Shown here piece by piece: positions 1 to 5,469 of a stretch of DNA of 5,469 nt (its first letter is position 1; every line of letters starts with the position of its first letter). Origin of the DNA: an uncultured Alistipes sp. (lineage in GTDB: Bacteria > Bacteroidota > Bacteroidia > Bacteroidales > Rikenellaceae). Made by a program: the position numbers and the translations under genes. Location of the stretch: positions 1-5,469 of the forward strand of contig CAMWIG010000146.1 in assembly GCA_947174295.1 (NCBI GenBank), in the 5' to 3' direction. The notes under the pieces were generated by a model, which searched no databases, had not been told where the DNA came from, and saw nothing but the letters and a program-made list of their open reading frames with translations.

Positions 1-3
1 GTT

Positions 4-231
4 TCAGTCCCACATCATGACTGTCTCCACCTGCCGGCGGAAATCCTCGGGTGTCGTGTTGAGCCTGTGAAGGCATGCCGGGCAGCGTATTGGAATCTCG
101 GTCTCGACATACCCGTCGGCGTAGGTGTCGCCGCAGCCGACGCACGGTTGAAGCACTCCGTAGCCCGAGTCGGTGTAGTGGTCGAACTGAGCTCCGCAGT
201 GGCGGCATTTGATTTTGTAGGCAGTTCCCAT
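4..231 (-). CDS. Small triple-CxxC zinc-ribbon-like protein, function unknown
   Basis: This encodes a 75-residue protein that I cannot assign to a named family. Three cysteine pairs are evenly spread: CRHC at residues 9-12, CVGC at 30-33 and CPAC at 50-53. This is the usual look of zinc-ribbon or rubredoxin-like metal binding, in which two CxxC knuckles hold one zinc; the third pair, or His11/His18, could extend the site. There is no signal peptide or membrane segment, so it should be cytoplasmic. The tail (about 60-75) is a short polar segment ending MMWD. The ATG at 229-231 was chosen because it directly precedes the first CxxC and is the first ATG outside the GNAT gene; the frame stays open further upstream only as an out-of-frame shadow of that gene. 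The A-rich leader without a Shine-Dalgarno sequence is normal for Bacteroidetes. The cysteine pattern makes it very likely a real gene. A nucleic-acid-binding or redox role is only a guess. Confidence 0.8.
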   Translation of the reverse strand: MGTAYKIKCRHCGAQFDHYTDSGYGVLQPCVGCGDTYADGYVETEIPIRCPACLHRLNTTPEDFRRQVETVMMWD

Positions 232-344
232 AATCGTAACGTTTTTGAAGTTTTGTATTTCGTTCACGATACAAAGGAACGGTTTTCTTGTGTCAACTTG
301 TGACACAGTGCTGTCGATATGCGTTTTTTTTCGAAAAAGTGGCG
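232..344. other. Spacer between GNAT gene and zinc-ribbon gene
   Basis: This 113-bp AT-richer gap probably holds the promoter of the zinc-ribbon gene. On the minus strand TTCCTTTG (272-279) is one mismatch from the Bacteroidetes -7 element TAnnTTTG and lies about 40 bp before the ATG, followed by an A-rich leader. The nearest upstream TTG (294-296) is only 14 bp from it, shorter than the usual spacer of about 19-21 bp, so the promoter call is weak. An inverted repeat (289-307) lies just upstream. Next to the GNAT stop there is a run of eight T followed by CG and five A (324-338). Its symmetric TTTTTCGAAAAA core has no GC stem, so I do not call it a terminator. Confidence 0.4.
289..307. repeat. 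Operator-like inverted repeat TGTGTCA-N5-TGACACA
   Basis: Seven-base arms TGTGTCA (289-295) and TGACACA (301-307) are perfect inverted copies around a 5-nt centre. The hexamer CTTGTG also occurs twice in direct orientation 10 bp apart (287-292 and 297-302), so the two symmetries overlap. The site is 58 bp upstream of the zinc-ribbon ATG, over the presumed -33 region. The geometry fits a dimeric regulator binding site, but no regulator can be named. It does not match the CRP/FNR spacing TGTGA-N6-TCACA. Chance occurrence is possible for arms this short. Confidence 0.35.
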
Positions 345-1190
345 TCAGAGCGCTTTCAGCATCTCGAACTGCCGGCCTTTGCGGCGGATGTTCAGGGCGT
401 TCAGAAACCCGGCGATGCCTGCATGCGTGCTGTCGGTATTGGTGACCTTTACGACCGCACTCGTGCCGAGGGCCGCGGCGTCGGCCAAAAGGGCCCGTCC
501 GATGCCGCGGCGGCGATACTCGGGTGCGACGGCTATCTGCGTGATGTCGCCCGAGGCGGGCTCGGAGATGCAGTAGCCTGCGAGAATGCCGTCGACCGTT
601 GCGCCGCGGCACGACAAATCCCCGCCTGCGCGGGCGACAGAGTCGAAATCGTTCTGCCACGATGGCTCGAAGTCGCGGAATCGCCGGGCCTGCCGGGCCG
701 TGTCGGCGTCTATGCAGCCGATGTCGCAGCGGCAGTCGCGGGGCGCGATACGCAGGAGCGATTTCTCCTGCACGTAGTAGTCCAGCTCGCGCACGGCGGT
801 GAAGCCGGCCTTGCGGTAGACTGCTGCCGCGCTCTGATTGTGTTGCAGCACTTCGAGCAGATATTGCCGGATGCCTGCCGCTTTCAGATGCGGAACCGAG
901 TGGGCGAAGATGCGCTGGGCGAGTCCCTGTCTGCGATATTCGGGGATGGTACCGGTTCCCGTGTCGTAGGCTGTCGCGATGCCGTTGCGGAATCCCGTGC
1001 CGTTCAGGGTGAACGATACGATGCGCCCGCAGTCGAAAGCGGCGAACGAGAGCTCGGGGGTGAATCCGCGGCGGCGCAGCATCCGTTGCAGTGCCGCGAA
1101 GTCGAGGTCTATGTCGTAATCGGCGAAGGCGCGGTCGAACGCCTCGAACAGAGCGTCGGGGTCGGTCGCGGCCAGGGATTTTATCTCCAT
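345..1190 (-). CDS. Tandem-domain GNAT family N-acetyltransferase
   Basis: A 281-residue protein with two GNAT folds in tandem; such enzymes move an acetyl group from acetyl-CoA to an amine. The first domain (about 1-140) carries the acetyl-CoA pyrophosphate loop in GTIPEYRRQGLAQRIF (80-95, core RRQGLA 86-91) and a motif-B segment with HNQSAAAVYRKAGF (117-130), the usual GNAT pattern. The second domain (about 150-281) repeats the loop as ITQIAVAPEYRRRGIGRALL (216-235, core RRRGIG 226-231). Its motif B (about 250-267) is looser, with NTDSTHAGIAGFLNALN in place of the aromatic N-x-x-A-x-x-x-Y-x-x-G-F form. The substrate cannot be read from sequence. The ATG at 1188-1190 is preferred. A TTG three codons upstream (1197-1199) would overlap the WYL stop codon as TTGA and cannot be excluded. 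The gene follows the WYL regulator by 5 nt, so co-transcription is likely. Soluble and cytoplasmic, with no signal peptide. Confidence 0.9.
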   Translation of the reverse strand: MEIKSLAATDPDALFEAFDRAFADYDIDLDFAALQRMLRRRGFTPELSFAAFDCGRIVSFTLNGTGFRNGIATAYDTGTGTIPEYRRQGLAQRIFAHSVPHLKAAGIRQYLLEVLQHNQSAAAVYRKAGFTAVRELDYYVQEKSLLRIAPRDCRCDIGCIDADTARQARRFRDFEPSWQNDFDSVARAGGDLSCRGATVDGILAGYCISEPASGDITQIAVAPEYRRRGIGRALLADAAALGTSAVVKVTNTDSTHAGIAGFLNALNIRRKGRQFEMLKAL

Positions 1191-1195
1191 AGCGT

Positions 1196-2095
1196 TCAAG
1201 GTATGTATGTTTTGAAATATTCGCGCAGGTACTCTTCGAGCTCCGGCGTGTCTATTATGCGTATGTCGTCCAGCAGTCCGGCGACGAAACGTCCTACGCC
1301 CTTATACCCCGCCACTTCGGTGTCGAGGAGCCAGCGGCCGTCGGCAATCTGCTCGGTGCAGCGCTCCGCGAGCGGATACTCCTCCACGAGCAGGTTGTAG
1401 GCCAGCGTGCCGAGTTCGAGTCGGACGCGTCGGCGCTCCGTGCGGCTCATCATGCGGAACAGATCTATGAATCCCTCCTCGTGGTCGGCGGCGTTGGTCC
1501 ATGCGTCGCCGAGCAGCTCCACCGAGCCGATACGCGATGTCTTGAACAGTTTGCACGCCGCCGAGTCGTGCTCATAGCACCATACCTGCACGTAGTTGGT
1601 CGTGAATGCGAACGGTTCGACGCGCCGGTCGCGTGCCGCGGCGGCATGTTGCGAACGGTAGCCGTGCAGGATGACCTGACGGCGCTCGCCGATGGCTTCC
1701 AGCAGGGCGTGTACGTTCGCCGCGTGTTTGCCCTTGACTACGGTATCGGCCAGCGAGCGGTTGTCGTACACCGAGTAGAGCTTGCGTTTGAGATTCTGTT
1801 TCAGCAGGTTCGTGTCGTCGATGCTCTCTATTGCGTTTTTCAATATCACGGCCTCCTCCTCGGTGAAGTGCACGAGCTGCGAGATATCCTTGAAGTGCGG
1901 CGAGGCCTTGTCCAGCCGTATGCAGTCGCCGGTCTTCTTGACCACGAATCCCGCGTCGCGGAAGGTGTCGATGTAGCGGTAGACGGTACGGCGCGACATG
2001 CCGAGCCGCTCGGCCAGCTGGTCGACGTTGTAGGTCGTGTTGGCGGTCAGCAGCTTCATGAGTCGCAGCATGCGTTCGAGTTTCGGCTGGTCCAT
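1196..2095 (-). CDS. HTH/WYL-domain transcriptional regulator
   Basis: A 299-residue DNA-binding regulator of the DeoR-like HTH plus WYL architecture. An N-terminal winged helix (about 4-60) has the recognition stretch MSRRTVYRYIDTFRDAGF (33-50), typical of the HTH_11 type. A central WYL domain (about 120-197) follows, with EPFAFTTNYVQVWCYE (160-175) and KLFKTSRIGSVELL (182-195). A C-terminal WCX-like dimerisation region (about 222-295) ends the protein. In WYL proteins the central domain is thought to bind a ligand, often a nucleotide or nucleic acid. The name-giving W-Y-L triplet reads V-W-C here, so the motif is degenerate. The start is the first ATG after the intergenic hairpin and promoter; the same frame runs on through dnaA only as a non-coding shadow. 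It heads an apparent two-gene unit with the GNAT gene, so autoregulation is plausible. Defence-linked WYL regulators exist, but nothing nearby suggests a defence island. Confidence 0.9.
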   Translation of the reverse strand: MDQPKLERMLRLMKLLTANTTYNVDQLAERLGMSRRTVYRYIDTFRDAGFVVKKTGDCIRLDKASPHFKDISQLVHFTEEEAVILKNAIESIDDTNLLKQNLKRKLYSVYDNRSLADTVVKGKHAANVHALLEAIGERRQVILHGYRSQHAAAARDRRVEPFAFTTNYVQVWCYEHDSAACKLFKTSRIGSVELLGDAWTNAADHEEGFIDLFRMMSRTERRRVRLELGTLAYNLLVEEYPLAERCTEQIADGRWLLDTEVAGYKGVGRFVAGLLDDIRIIDTPELEEYLREYFKTYIP

Positions 2096-2120
2096 AAGTG
2101 TGCGCAAGTGACAATCGATA

Positions 2121-2128
2121 CAAAAATA
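2121..2128 (-). promoter_or_regulatory. Bacteroidetes -7 promoter element for the WYL-GNAT unit
   Basis: The minus strand reads TATTTTTG, an exact match to the Bacteroidetes -7 consensus TAnnTTTG, with its downstream edge about 25 nt before the WYL ATG. Transcription would start around 2114, leaving a short leader of about 20 nt. No TTG or TTTG is present at the expected -33 distance, so the match is one-sided. Its position between the dnaA terminator and the WYL start supports it. Confidence 0.45.
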
Positions 2129-2162
2129 CGAAATAAAACCGGATTGTGCCTCCGCTGCGAAG

Positions 2163-2199
2163 CGAAAAGTCCGTCCGCTCGGTGCGGACGGACTTTTCG
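2163..2199 (-). terminator. Perfect 16-bp hairpin terminator of dnaA
   Basis: Arms 2163-2178 and 2184-2199 are perfect inverted copies with a 5-nt loop. Each contains AAAAGTCCGTCCGC or its complement, giving a GC-rich stem flanked by A4/T4. It begins 21 nt after the dnaA stop. The T-run lies in the stem edge (TTTTCG) instead of forming a long tail, so termination could work in both directions. It separates dnaA from the WYL-GNAT unit on the same strand. Confidence 0.75.
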
Positions 2200-2220
2200 T
2201 GCGGCTTTTCGTGCGTGCGG

Positions 2221-3633
2221 CTACTTGGCCAGCACGAGTTTCTCTATCTCCTCGACCTGCGCGCGGAACGTCTTGTCGGTGTCGAGCATGTTCTGCACGG
2301 TCTTGCACGAATGGAGCACCGTGGCGTGGTTGCGGCCGCCGATTGCCGAGCCGATTTGCGTCAGGGGCGCTTTCGTGTGGCGCTTGGCGAGGAACATCGC
2401 AATCTGCCGTGCCTGCGCTATCTCGCGCTTGCGCTCCGAAGAGTTGAATCGGTTGCGGTCGATCGAAAGGTAGTCGCAAACGACGTCGATGATGGACTCG
2501 ATGGTGACCTCTTTCTGATACATCTGCACGTAGACTTTCAGAACCTCCTTCGCGAGCGCCGTAGTGATGCGCCGTCCGAGGAACGAGGCGTTGGCGATGA
2601 GCGACGATATCGCGCCTTCGATTTCGCGCACGTTGGCCGAGATGTTGTCGGCCAGGTACGTAACCACATCGTCCGAAATTTGGGCTCCCAGCTTTTCGGC
2701 CTTCGCGCGGATGATGCGCAGCTTGGTCTGGTAGTCGGGGATTTGGAGCGGTGCTGCCATACCCCACTTGAAACGCGTGAGAAGGCGCTGCTCGATGTCT
2801 TTGAGCTCGACGGGCGGCTTGTCCGAGGTGAGGATTATCTGCTTGCCCGAGAGTTGCAGGTGGTTGAAGATGTTGAAGAACGCGGTCTGTGTGCCGGTCT
2901 TGCCCGACAGCTCCTGTATATCGTCGATAATCAGCAGGTCTATCATCTGATAGAAGTGTATGAAGTCGGGAATCTCGCCGTTCTTCGTCGCAATCTGGTA
3001 TTGCGCCTGAAACTTGTTCATCGAGACGTAGAGCACCTGCAATTCGGGATGGCGCTGGCGCACCTCGTGGCCGATGGCCTGTGCGATATGCGTCTTGCCG
3101 AGACCCGAGTCTCCGTATATATACAGAGGGTTGAACGGCGTGTTGCCCGGGTTCACAGCCACCGACATGCCGGCCGAACGCGCCAGGCGGTTGCACTCGC
3201 CCTCGATGAATGCGTCGAACGTGTAGGCGGGTTTGAGCTGCGGGTCGATTATCAGCCTCTTCAAGCCCGGAATTACGAACGGATTCTTTATATTTGCGGT
3301 GTCGGTCTGCGTGTTGAACCGCGATATGGCCGAGGTGTCGACGTCGGCCGTGGAGTGCGTCGTCTGTGCGTCGGCGCGCGGAACGGCGTAGCGCAGGCGC
3401 GTCTGCTGTCCGTACATCTGCAAGATGATGGGTTTCAGAAACGGCGTGTACTTCTTCTCGATTTGGCTGACGTAACTTGCGTTGGGCACGCGCAGACTGA
3501 GTGTCGTACCGTCGAATTCGAGCGGTACGATCGGCTGGAACCATTTGGCGAACTCTTCTTCGGTAGTCTGCGCCTTGATGCGGGCGAGGCAGTTCTGCCA
3601 GATGTCGCCGTATGTCTGCGTAGTCGTGAGCAT
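2221..3633 (-). CDS. dnaA: Chromosomal replication initiator protein DnaA
   Basis: A 470-residue AAA+ ATPase that binds DnaA boxes, opens the origin and helps load the replicative helicase. Domain I (about 1-80) has the IWQNCLARIK...EEFAKWFQPIVPLEF pattern. A short variable linker (about 85-112) follows, then NPFVIPGL (117-124). Domain III carries Walker A GDSGLGKTH (174-182, Lys180, Thr181), Walker B LLIIDDIQ (233-240, Asp237, Asp238), sensor 1 ILTSD (267-271), the box VII arginine in EQRLLTRFKWG (probably Arg287) and sensor 2 Arg336 in ANVREIEGA. Domain IV ends with the DNA-binding signature IGGRNHATVLHS (431-442); E. coli has GGRDHTTVLHA, so two contact positions differ (Asp to Asn, Thr to Ala). 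All key ATPase residues are present and the length is normal. The start is the first ATG of the frame and directly precedes the conserved domain I; only TTG-type starts lie upstream. It is followed by a strong hairpin and is divergent from the phosphohexomutase gene. Confidence 0.98.
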   Translation of the reverse strand: MLTTTQTYGDIWQNCLARIKAQTTEEEFAKWFQPIVPLEFDGTTLSLRVPNASYVSQIEKKYTPFLKPIILQMYGQQTRLRYAVPRADAQTTHSTADVDTSAISRFNTQTDTANIKNPFVIPGLKRLIIDPQLKPAYTFDAFIEGECNRLARSAGMSVAVNPGNTPFNPLYIYGDSGLGKTHIAQAIGHEVRQRHPELQVLYVSMNKFQAQYQIATKNGEIPDFIHFYQMIDLLIIDDIQELSGKTGTQTAFFNIFNHLQLSGKQIILTSDKPPVELKDIEQRLLTRFKWGMAAPLQIPDYQTKLRIIRAKAEKLGAQISDDVVTYLADNISANVREIEGAISSLIANASFLGRRITTALAKEVLKVYVQMYQKEVTIESIIDVVCDYLSIDRNRFNSSERKREIAQARQIAMFLAKRHTKAPLTQIGSAIGGRNHATVLHSCKTVQNMLDTDKTFRAQVEEIEKLVLAK

Positions 3634-3771
3634 GATGTTTGTTAACTCTTGGTCTCTTGTTAAAGTTGCGTCGACAGGCCGCTTCCCGAAACGTAAACCG
3701 TTCGGTCGCAAATCTTTGAATACATCCGCGGTGATTCGTCCGGGAATTGCGCCGTTTTGACACGGCAAAGT

Positions 3772-3780
3772 TGTGAATAA
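3772..3780 (-). promoter_or_regulatory. Consensus DnaA box TTATTCACA
   Basis: The minus strand reads TTATTCACA, an exact match to the bacterial DnaA box TTATNCACA. It lies 138 bp upstream of the dnaA ATG, at the border of the AT-rich tract, and touches one of the weak dnaA -7 candidates (3766-3773). DnaA binding here could repress dnaA or help open adjacent DNA. One exact 9-mer could occur by chance, but the position upstream of dnaA makes function likely. Confidence 0.65.
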
Positions 3781-3877
3781 ATTAGCGAAAAGAATCTCGA
3801 AAATGAGTTGTATTTTTAGTTTTTTTATATATAGAGAAACAACGCTTTTTCGAATCGGCGAATTTAAATGTCTGATA

Positions 3878-3908
3878 TTGAATAATTGGAAAAATTTGTG
3901 TATATTTG
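3878..3908 (+). promoter_or_regulatory. Bacteroidetes-type promoter of the phosphohexomutase gene
   Basis: TATATTTG (3901-3908) matches the -7 consensus TAnnTTTG exactly, and TTG at 3878-3880 lies 20 bp upstream, in the expected -33 spacing. Transcription would start near 3915, giving a leader of about 50 nt that is A/T-rich and lacks a Shine-Dalgarno sequence, as is common in this phylum. A near-match DnaA box (ATATACACA on the minus strand, 3897-3905) overlaps the -7 element. Confidence 0.65.
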
Positions 3909-3965
3909 CGTATAAAAAATAAGACGTACTTATATACCTAATTATAACTAAATCTAATACAGACT

Positions 3966-5469
3966 ATGGCAAACGAATTAGAACAGATGGTGCTTGCCAA
4001 AGCACAGGCATGGCTCGACGGCGACTACGACGAGGCGACCAAGGAGCAGGTCAGGTTCTTGATCGAGAACGATAAGAAAGAACTTGTCGAGAGCTTCTAC
4101 AAGGACCTCGAATTCGGCACGGGCGGTCTGCGCGGCATAATGGGCGTGGGCTCCAACAGAATGAACATATACACCGTAGGCGCAGCGACTCAGGGCCTGG
4201 CGAACTATCTGAAAAAGAACTTCGCCGGCGAGCAGATACGCGTCGCCATCGGTCACGACAGCCGCAACAACTCGCGCATGTTCTCCGAGCGTGTGGCCGA
4301 CATATTCGCTTCGAACGGCTTCACCGTATTCCTTTTCGACGCTTTGCGCCCCACTCCCGAGCTCAGCTTCGCCATACGCGAGCTCAAATGCCACTCGGGC
4401 GTCGTGGTGACGGCTTCGCACAATCCCAAGGAGTACAACGGCTACAAGGCCTATTGGACCGACGGTTCGCAGGTCACCGCTCCGCACGATGTGAACATCA
4501 TCGCCGAGGTGGAGAAGATTACCGAGGTCGGTCAGGTGCTGACGGGCAAGAATCCCGAGAACATCACGATTCTCGATGAGAAGTTCGACGAAATCTATCT
4601 TAATAAGGTGCACGAGCTGTCGCTCTCGCCCGAGTGCGTCGCCGCGCAGCACGACATGAAGATTGTCTACACGCCGCTCCACGGTTCGGGCGTGCGTCTG
4701 GTGCCCGAGTCGTTGAAGAAGTTCGGCTTCACGAACGTGCAGCTCGTTCCCGAGCAGGCTGTCGTCGACGGAAACTTCCCGACCGTGGAGTCGCCGAATC
4801 CCGAGGAGCGCAAGACAATGTCCATGGCCATAGACATGGCGGCTCGCGAAGGCGCCGACCTCGTTCTGGCCACCGACCCCGACTCCGACCGCATCGGCGT
4901 TGCGCTGCGCAACGGCAAGGGCGAGTACGTGCTTCTGAACGGCAACCAGACTCTGGTTCTGATTATGAGCTATCAGCTCACCCGCTGGGCCGAGCTGAAC
5001 AAGCTCGACGGAAACCAGTTCGTCGTGAAGACCATCGTGACGTCGCAGATGGCCAATGCCGTTGCCGACCACTTCGGCGTGAAGTGCTACGACTGCCTCA
5101 CGGGCTTCAAGTACATCGCCAAGATTATCCGCGAGAACGAGGGCAAGGCCAAGTATATCGGCGGCGGCGAGGAGTCGTTCGGATATCTGGCCGGCGACTA
5201 CGTTCGCGACAAGGACGCCGTGTCGGCGTGCTCGCTGGCGGCCGAGGCTGCCGCATGGGCCAAGGAGACCATGGGACTGACGCTCTACGAGTGGTTGCAG
5301 CAGCTCTACGTGAAGTACGGTTTCTACCGCGAGGGTCTCGTGTCGGTTGTCCGCAAGGGCAAGGAGGGTGCCGAGCTGATTCAGAAGATGATGGTCGACT
5401 TCCGCGAGAATCCCCCCAAGCAGATTCTCGGCTCGCCCGTCGTAAGAATCAACGACTTCAAGACGTTGG
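3966..5469 (+). CDS. Alpha-D-phosphohexomutase (phosphoglucomutase/phosphomannomutase type), 3' truncated by window end
   Basis: The first 501 codons of a phospho-sugar mutase, which interconverts hexose 1- and 6-phosphates and feeds glycolysis, glycogen and sugar-nucleotide synthesis in the cytoplasm. The catalytic phosphoserine loop is TASHNPKEYNGYK (149-161, Ser151). The metal-binding loop is DPDSDR (304-309, Asp304, Asp306, Asp308). The sugar-binding loop is GGGEESFG (399-406, Glu402, Ser404). Early family marks GTGGLRGIMG (51-60) and GHDSR (96-100) are also present. It resembles the long bacterial class (about 570-590 residues) related to PgcA and PGM2, so roughly 80 C-terminal residues, including the phosphate-binding domain, lie beyond the window. 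Glucose versus mannose preference cannot be settled from sequence. The start is the first ATG after a good promoter and gives the expected N-terminus. Codons favour C or G in third position, suggesting good expression. No frameshift was seen on reading the whole frame. Confidence 0.96.
   Translation, partial: MANELEQMVLAKAQAWLDGDYDEATKEQVRFLIENDKKELVESFYKDLEFGTGGLRGIMGVGSNRMNIYTVGAATQGLANYLKKNFAGEQIRVAIGHDSRNNSRMFSERVADIFASNGFTVFLFDALRPTPELSFAIRELKCHSGVVVTASHNPKEYNGYKAYWTDGSQVTAPHDVNIIAEVEKITEVGQVLTGKNPENITILDEKFDEIYLNKVHELSLSPECVAAQHDMKIVYTPLHGSGVRLVPESLKKFGFTNVQLVPEQAVVDGNFPTVESPNPEERKTMSMAIDMAAREGADLVLATDPDSDRIGVALRNGKGEYVLLNGNQTLVLIMSYQLTRWAELNKLDGNQFVVKTIVTSQMANAVADHFGVKCYDCLTGFKYIAKIIRENEGKAKYIGGGEESFGYLAGDYVRDKDAVSACSLAAEAAAWAKETMGLTLYEWLQQLYVKYGFYREGLVSVVRKGKEGAELIQKMMVDFRENPPKQILGSPVVRINDFKTL

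Larger units (their letters stand above)
3634..3965. other. Divergent dnaA/phosphohexomutase intergenic region, AT-rich
   Basis: This 332-bp region separates two divergent genes. The half next to dnaA is of mixed composition and would include the dnaA leader, with TTGTTAA repeated at 3639-3645 and 3657-3663 and CTCTTG at 3646-3651 and 3654-3659. The right part (about 3781-3960) is only about 24% GC by hand count, against GC-rich flanking genes, with T and TATA runs at 3811-3833. It holds a perfect DnaA box, a near-match box and the promoter for the rightward gene. No clear dnaA promoter was found: AAGATTTG (3709-3716) and CAACTTTG (3766-3773) on the minus strand each miss the TAnnTTTG consensus by one base and lack a -33 TTG. 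No convincing gene lies here. Confidence 0.7.

Noticed and set aside
268..296. Sigma70-like promoter TTGACA-17-TGTATC on the minus strand
   Set aside because: The TTGACA is perfect but the -10 matches only three of six bases, and Bacteroidetes housekeeping promoters use a different consensus.
324..338. T8-CG-A5 stretch after the GNAT gene as an intrinsic terminator
   Set aside because: The symmetric core is only TTTTTCGAAAAA with no GC stem, so a stable terminator hairpin is not expected.
288..1400. Plus-strand open frame of 370 codons opposite the GNAT gene and the end of the WYL gene
   Set aside because: It spans two well-supported minus-strand genes and their junction and shows no domain features.
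2146..3645. Plus-strand open frame of 499 codons opposite dnaA
   Set aside because: It is antisense to a clear full-length dnaA and starts in the terminator hairpin. Its Val/Arg/Leu-rich translation has no recognisable domain and comes from codon bias.
1196..3763. Minus-strand open frame of 855 codons running through dnaA and ending as the WYL gene
   Set aside because: Only the last 299 codons match a family. The upstream part is an out-of-frame reading of dnaA, crosses a perfect terminator hairpin, and is rich in Arg, His and Pro, as expected for a shadow frame in GC-rich DNA.
3803..3922. Possible 39-residue plus-strand peptide in the dnaA/mutase intergenic region
   Set aside because: The ATG-to-TAA frame exists, but it is made of AT-rich codons unlike the neighbours, runs across the mutase promoter and shows no recognisable motif.
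3978..5072. Minus-strand open frame of 364 codons opposite the phosphohexomutase gene
   Set aside because: The sense strand carries every catalytic motif of the mutase family. The antisense translation is a low-information His/Val/Leu-rich shadow.

Overview
The window looks like chromosomal DNA from a Bacteroidales bacterium, most likely close to Alistipes (Rikenellaceae). The reasons are GC-rich genes with a strong preference for G or C at third codon positions, AT-rich intergenic leaders without clear Shine-Dalgarno sequences, sequences matching the Bacteroidetes -7 promoter element TAnnTTTG, and Bacteroidetes-like DnaA wording (NPFVIPGL, FIEGECNRLARSAG). The genus is an inference from composition and protein style; no search was run.

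Layout from left to right: (1) 4-231, minus strand, a 75-residue protein with three CxxC pairs, probably a small zinc-ribbon protein of unknown role, preceded by a 113-bp spacer holding an operator-like inverted repeat. (2) 345-1190, minus strand, a tandem two-domain GNAT acetyltransferase. (3) 1196-2095, minus strand, a helix-turn-helix/WYL transcriptional regulator only 5 nt upstream of the GNAT gene, so the two probably form an operon. (4) 2096-2220, a spacer with a perfect 16-bp hairpin that ends dnaA transcription and a -7 element for the WYL-GNAT unit. (5) 2221-3633, minus strand, full-length dnaA, the replication initiator. (6) 3634-3965, a divergent 332-bp intergenic region, very AT-rich on its right side, with one perfect DnaA box, one single-mismatch box and a good promoter for the rightward gene. 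(7) 3966 to the window end, plus strand, an alpha-D-phosphohexomutase (phosphoglucomutase/phosphomannomutase type) cut off at its 3' end.

The genes are mostly housekeeping. DnaA probably binds the box in its own upstream region, which suggests autoregulation or a small origin-like site. The WYL regulator may control itself and the downstream acetyltransferase, but its ligand and targets cannot be read from the sequence. I see no mobile element, CRISPR array, tRNA or rRNA, and no convincing new multi-gene system. Long open frames opposite or out of frame with dnaA, the WYL gene, the GNAT gene and the mutase are by-products of the GC-rich codon usage.
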